Of a stretch of DNA of 46,635 nucleotides, positions 43,968 to 46,635 are shown in pieces (position 1 is the stretch's first letter; each line of letters begins with the position of its first letter). The notes under the pieces are model-generated. The model did not search any database. It worked only from the letters and a program-made list of their open reading frames with translations, and was not told where the DNA came from. The stretch is from the NCBI GenBank assembly GCA_022766165.1, contig QYLO01000021.1, forward strand, positions 1-46,635, read 5' to 3'. This DNA comes from Candidatus Electrothrix gigas (GTDB lineage: Bacteria > Desulfobacterota > Desulfobulbia > Desulfobulbales > Desulfobulbaceae). The translations under genes and the position numbers were made by a program.

Positions 43968-45386
43968 ATGAGCTTATATTTTTTTGTTTCTCTTGTTTTT
44001 CTTGGCATGGCACTTCTGCTCGTCTTTCATTTTTTGAAATTTCAAGATATTTTCGGAAGTATTCATGTGTTATTTTTTATAATATTTGTAAATATTTTGC
44101 ATTTAAATAGAATTATTATATATGGTGTTCGTTATTATGAAATTGATATTTATATAACAACCAATGTTGTTATTTTTTTATACTTGTTTTTGTTTTCATT
44201 AGGAGCTTTCCTTATTGCAAGGATAAGGTTTATTTCTAGGAAAATAGAATTATTAAAAACGTTGTTATCAATAAAAGATATTTATCTTATTATATCTTTT
44301 TTGTTGTGGATTCTAACAAAAATATACTTAGTAACAGTTTATGGAGCTTTGTCTTTTTCTCATTTCAGCCAGCTTACTGGTAGATATAATGTAACTATAT
44401 ATGAATATTGGTGGGAAAAACCTCTTGAATTATACTCTGGAAATTTTGCTGTAGCTGCTTCTATTATTTACATAATAAATTTAATTTTTAAGGAAAAATA
44501 CTGGAAAAAAATAAATGTAAGTATACCTTTTATAGTTTTTATTATCCCATATATTGGGACTCATTCTGCAATAATGGGACCCCGTCGTTTTTTATTGATT
44601 TTTTGTTTGTTGATTTTACTTTTACTTGCTATAAAAAACAGAATGACATTAACGTCATACATTAGAAGTCACTGGGGTAAGGCCTTGTTGGTTCTTTGTT
44701 GTCTTTCTGTCTCAGCAGGATACTACCAAACGATACGTAATAATTTTTTCCAACCAGAAATAGCAACTAAACTTACGTCAAAGAATCCCAGAATTTTTCT
44801 CTCCGGGGTTACAATGGCACTTCTTCCTATTTCAAAGGATAAACGGGTTACCAAAAAGATTGATTTTTTTAGAGAAGGTCCGTTTGAAATTATTTATGAC
44901 GTTATCCAAAGACGTAGTGATGGATCATCAGGGACTCATGGCGCAATCACTAAAAATGCATTTATGTCTGTAGTTCCCAGAGTAATAGCAGGTAACAATA
45001 AAAGAGAAATTAATGCTGATGATATTCTGTTGACATATATGAATATTGCACCAGCAGGAATATACTCTGTTACAGATGTTGCAACTAGCTTGTTGTGTAT
45101 TTTTATTGCTGACTTTGGCCTACTGGGAGTCTTGATTGCTCCTATGGTAATTCTTATTTCTTTTTCTGTTCTTTTATTTTTATTAAAAAATAAATTGTTT
45201 CAACACCCCTTAATGATTCTCCAAGTCGTTTCAGCATGTTTACTTCTCTCTGCTAACGTTGAAGGAAGCTTAACATCTATTCTTGCAAACCTACGAAATA
45301 CATTTATCCTTTTTTTTGCTTTGATACCTCTACACTTTGTTCGTATTTTATACGTATCTACACGACGTAGAGTGATAAATTACTAA
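43968..45386 (+). CDS. O-antigen polymerase-like (Wzy-type) membrane protein
   Basis: A 472-residue protein with about 11-12 hydrophobic helices and one large loop near residues 280-365 (SSGTHGAITKNAFMSVVPRV). This is the layout of oligosaccharide repeat-unit polymerases, which link lipid-bound sugar units in the periplasm. Such proteins diverge greatly in sequence, so the call rests on topology and setting. It starts 14 bases after the sulfotransferase stop, in the same AT-rich locus. Confidence 0.7.
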   Translation: MSLYFFVSLVFLGMALLLVFHFLKFQDIFGSIHVLFFIIFVNILHLNRIIIYGVRYYEIDIYITTNVVIFLYLFLFSLGAFLIARIRFISRKIELLKTLLSIKDIYLIISFLLWILTKIYLVTVYGALSFSHFSQLTGRYNVTIYEYWWEKPLELYSGNFAVAASIIYIINLIFKEKYWKKINVSIPFIVFIIPYIGTHSAIMGPRRFLLIFCLLILLLLAIKNRMTLTSYIRSHWGKALLVLCCLSVSAGYYQTIRNNFFQPEIATKLTSKNPRIFLSGVTMALLPISKDKRVTKKIDFFREGPFEIIYDVIQRRSDGSSGTHGAITKNAFMSVVPRVIAGNNKREINADDILLTYMNIAPAGIYSVTDVATSLLCIFIADFGLLGVLIAPMVILISFSVLLFLLKNKLFQHPLMILQVVSACLLLSANVEGSLTSILANLRNTFILFFALIPLHFVRILYVSTRRRVINY

Positions 45387-45705
45387 AGGGTTTTGTAATG
45401 TTTATAAATAAAAAATGTAGATTGGGTAAACCCTTAGTTTGTTAGCAGTAACAAGTACGTATCATCTCCAGAACCCAGGGTAAGACATGTTTTTTAGCTT
45501 TTTGGCGTATCGCAACTTACCGAATTTACGAGTATGAGTTTTTTCATTTACGGAATCTACCCTTAATGGCACGACTTTAAGGAACGGTCTCTAATAATCA
45601 ATTGTACTTATTGAAAAAATGACGACAGACGACATAACGTATTGACACAGCTATTGATAACTTGTAATAGTGAAATTTTCACATCAATAAGCTAAAGTGA
45701 GATAT
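45387..45705. other. 319-bp gap before the transposase
   Basis: No gene is supported here. An inverted pair AAGGGTTT (45386-45393) and AAACCCTT (45428-45435) spans the polymerase stop and could act in termination, though the loop is about 34 bases. The rest is AT-rich and probably contains the left end of the IS4-type element; I could not fix its terminal repeat. Confidence 0.5.
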
Positions 45706-46635
45706 ATGAAATTTTTCAACCCAATCAAAAAAATCGGTCACCAAATTAACAATCTGAAAGCTCGCTTTTGTCAATCAGATGAATTGCCTTTTAGTGATAT
45801 ACTTTCTACCCCTTACATATGCAAGGTTGTAGAAGAGGAAACTCCTAAATTTCGTGATCGGGTTTTCACCCCTATTGTGACTTTACAGGCCTTTATTTCT
45901 CAGGTGTTAAGCCAAGATCACTCTTGTCGAGATGCGGTAGCCCGTGTATTGTCGGATCGGATAGCTCAGGGTGAGAAGCCTTGTTCTGAGGATACGAGTC
46001 CATATTGCCGAGCCAGAATACGTCTCCCGGAAAAGCTGATCACCAGATTACTGAAAGAGACTGGCTGGAAGCTACATAACCAATCGGAAGAGGGTTGGAA
46101 GTGGAAAGGCCGTTTTGTTAAATTGGTTGATGGAACAACGGTTTCTATGCCTGATACCCCTGAAAACCAAGAGGCTTTCCCTCAGGTTTCTGGGCAAAAA
46201 GAGGGATTGGGTTTTCCGATTGCCAGGTTGGTTGCGATAATTTCTCTTTCTTGTGGATCAGTGTTAGATTATGCGCTTGGACCGTACCAAGGCAAGGAAA
46301 CCGGGGAACATGCACTGTTACGACAGATTATCGATAGTTTGGTTACAGGTGACATTCTGTTGGGCGATCGTTATTACTGTAGTTATTTTCTGATTGCCAT
46401 GTTGCAACAGAAGGGAGTTGATATCGTTTTTCAGCTTCACGCCAGGCGCAAGTCAGATTTTCGTCGAGGAATACGCCTTGGACCAAGAGATCACGTGGTT
46501 TCTTGGGTTAAACCTGCACGTCCTGAGTGGATGGATGAAGCAATGTATAATACTATGCCCGACACATTGACCATCCGTGAAATAAAAGCGGGTGGAAAAG
46601 TTCTTGCATCTACCTTGCTGGATCCAAAGGAAGTT
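45706..46635 (+). mobile_element. IS4-family transposase, cut by window end
   Basis: An open frame of 310 codons from ATG 45706 to the window edge without a stop. It encodes an IS4-type DDE transposase: the first catalytic aspartate is Asp142 in KLVDGTTVSMPD and the second Asp221 in LLGDRYYCSYF. The glutamate region lies beyond the window. The N-terminal part (KKIGHQINNLKARFCQ) is typical of the group. Its place next to the O-antigen genes suggests the locus has been mobilised. Left terminal repeat not identified. Confidence 0.85.

Overview
This window looks like a chromosomal segment of a Gram-negative, anaerobic deltaproteobacterial-type organism. A member of the Desulfobulbales, possibly a cable bacterium (Candidatus Electrothrix/Electronema), is my best guess. 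The reasons are a soluble periplasmic formate dehydrogenase set, a short 'core' MetE-like protein, a KdnA-like lipid A/inner-core sugar aminotransferase, a Roco GTPase, and a mid-GC backbone peppered with remnants. The taxonomic call is inference; no rRNA or tRNA gene was seen.

Layout. 1-940: a nine-unit 21-bp tandem repeat ahead of a small fibronectin-III protein. 1055-6209: a nucleotidyltransferase, a YdcF-like envelope protein, trpA with an Rpn-type C-terminal tail gene abutting it, an FlgO/CsgG-like lipoprotein-region protein, small membrane proteins, and an internally deleted AlbA_2/Schlafen-type regulator. 6239-8477: a probable restriction-modification pair. 8531-13372: a core-MetE-like enzyme, lysS, an orphan TRAP substrate-binding protein, and a RhuM-Doc/Fic fusion coupled to it. 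13373-13928: noncoding DNA holding a 120-bp relic of a formate dehydrogenase gene and a series of hairpins. 13929-15977: an LRR-Roc-COR GTPase. 16078-22085 (minus): a five-gene formate dehydrogenase operon (polyferredoxin, TorD-like chaperone, small TAT protein, FdhA with Cys in place of Sec, FdhB). 22480-26935 (minus): a VIT/VWA/DUF2135 protein and thrC.

27235-34605: a zinc-ribbon protein, a degenerate GGDEF protein, a CSLREA/parallel beta-helix surface protein, an HsdR-N-like protein, efp, a YfcE-type phosphodiesterase followed by a G-rich hexamer repeat, a long-type RluA pseudouridine synthase split into two overlapping genes, and a YfgM-like TPR protein. 34652-38952: panC and panD separated by accessory genes and flanked by two PD-(D/E)XK nuclease-like genes. 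39008-45386: a surface polysaccharide locus (KdnA-like aminotransferase, flippase, GT9 glycosyltransferase, sulfotransferase, polymerase) that becomes strongly AT-rich. 45706-end: an IS4-family transposase cut by the window edge.

How it works together. Housekeeping genes (trpA, lysS, thrC, efp, panC, panD) are interleaved with defence-like or decaying accessory genes. The clearest coherent modules are the formate dehydrogenase operon and the O-antigen-type locus. No single locus can be proven to be a new system from sequence alone. The best candidates for follow-up are the 21-bp repeat array, the RhuM-Doc / hairpin array / Roco stretch, and the two-gene R-M pair with an unusual nuclease motif.
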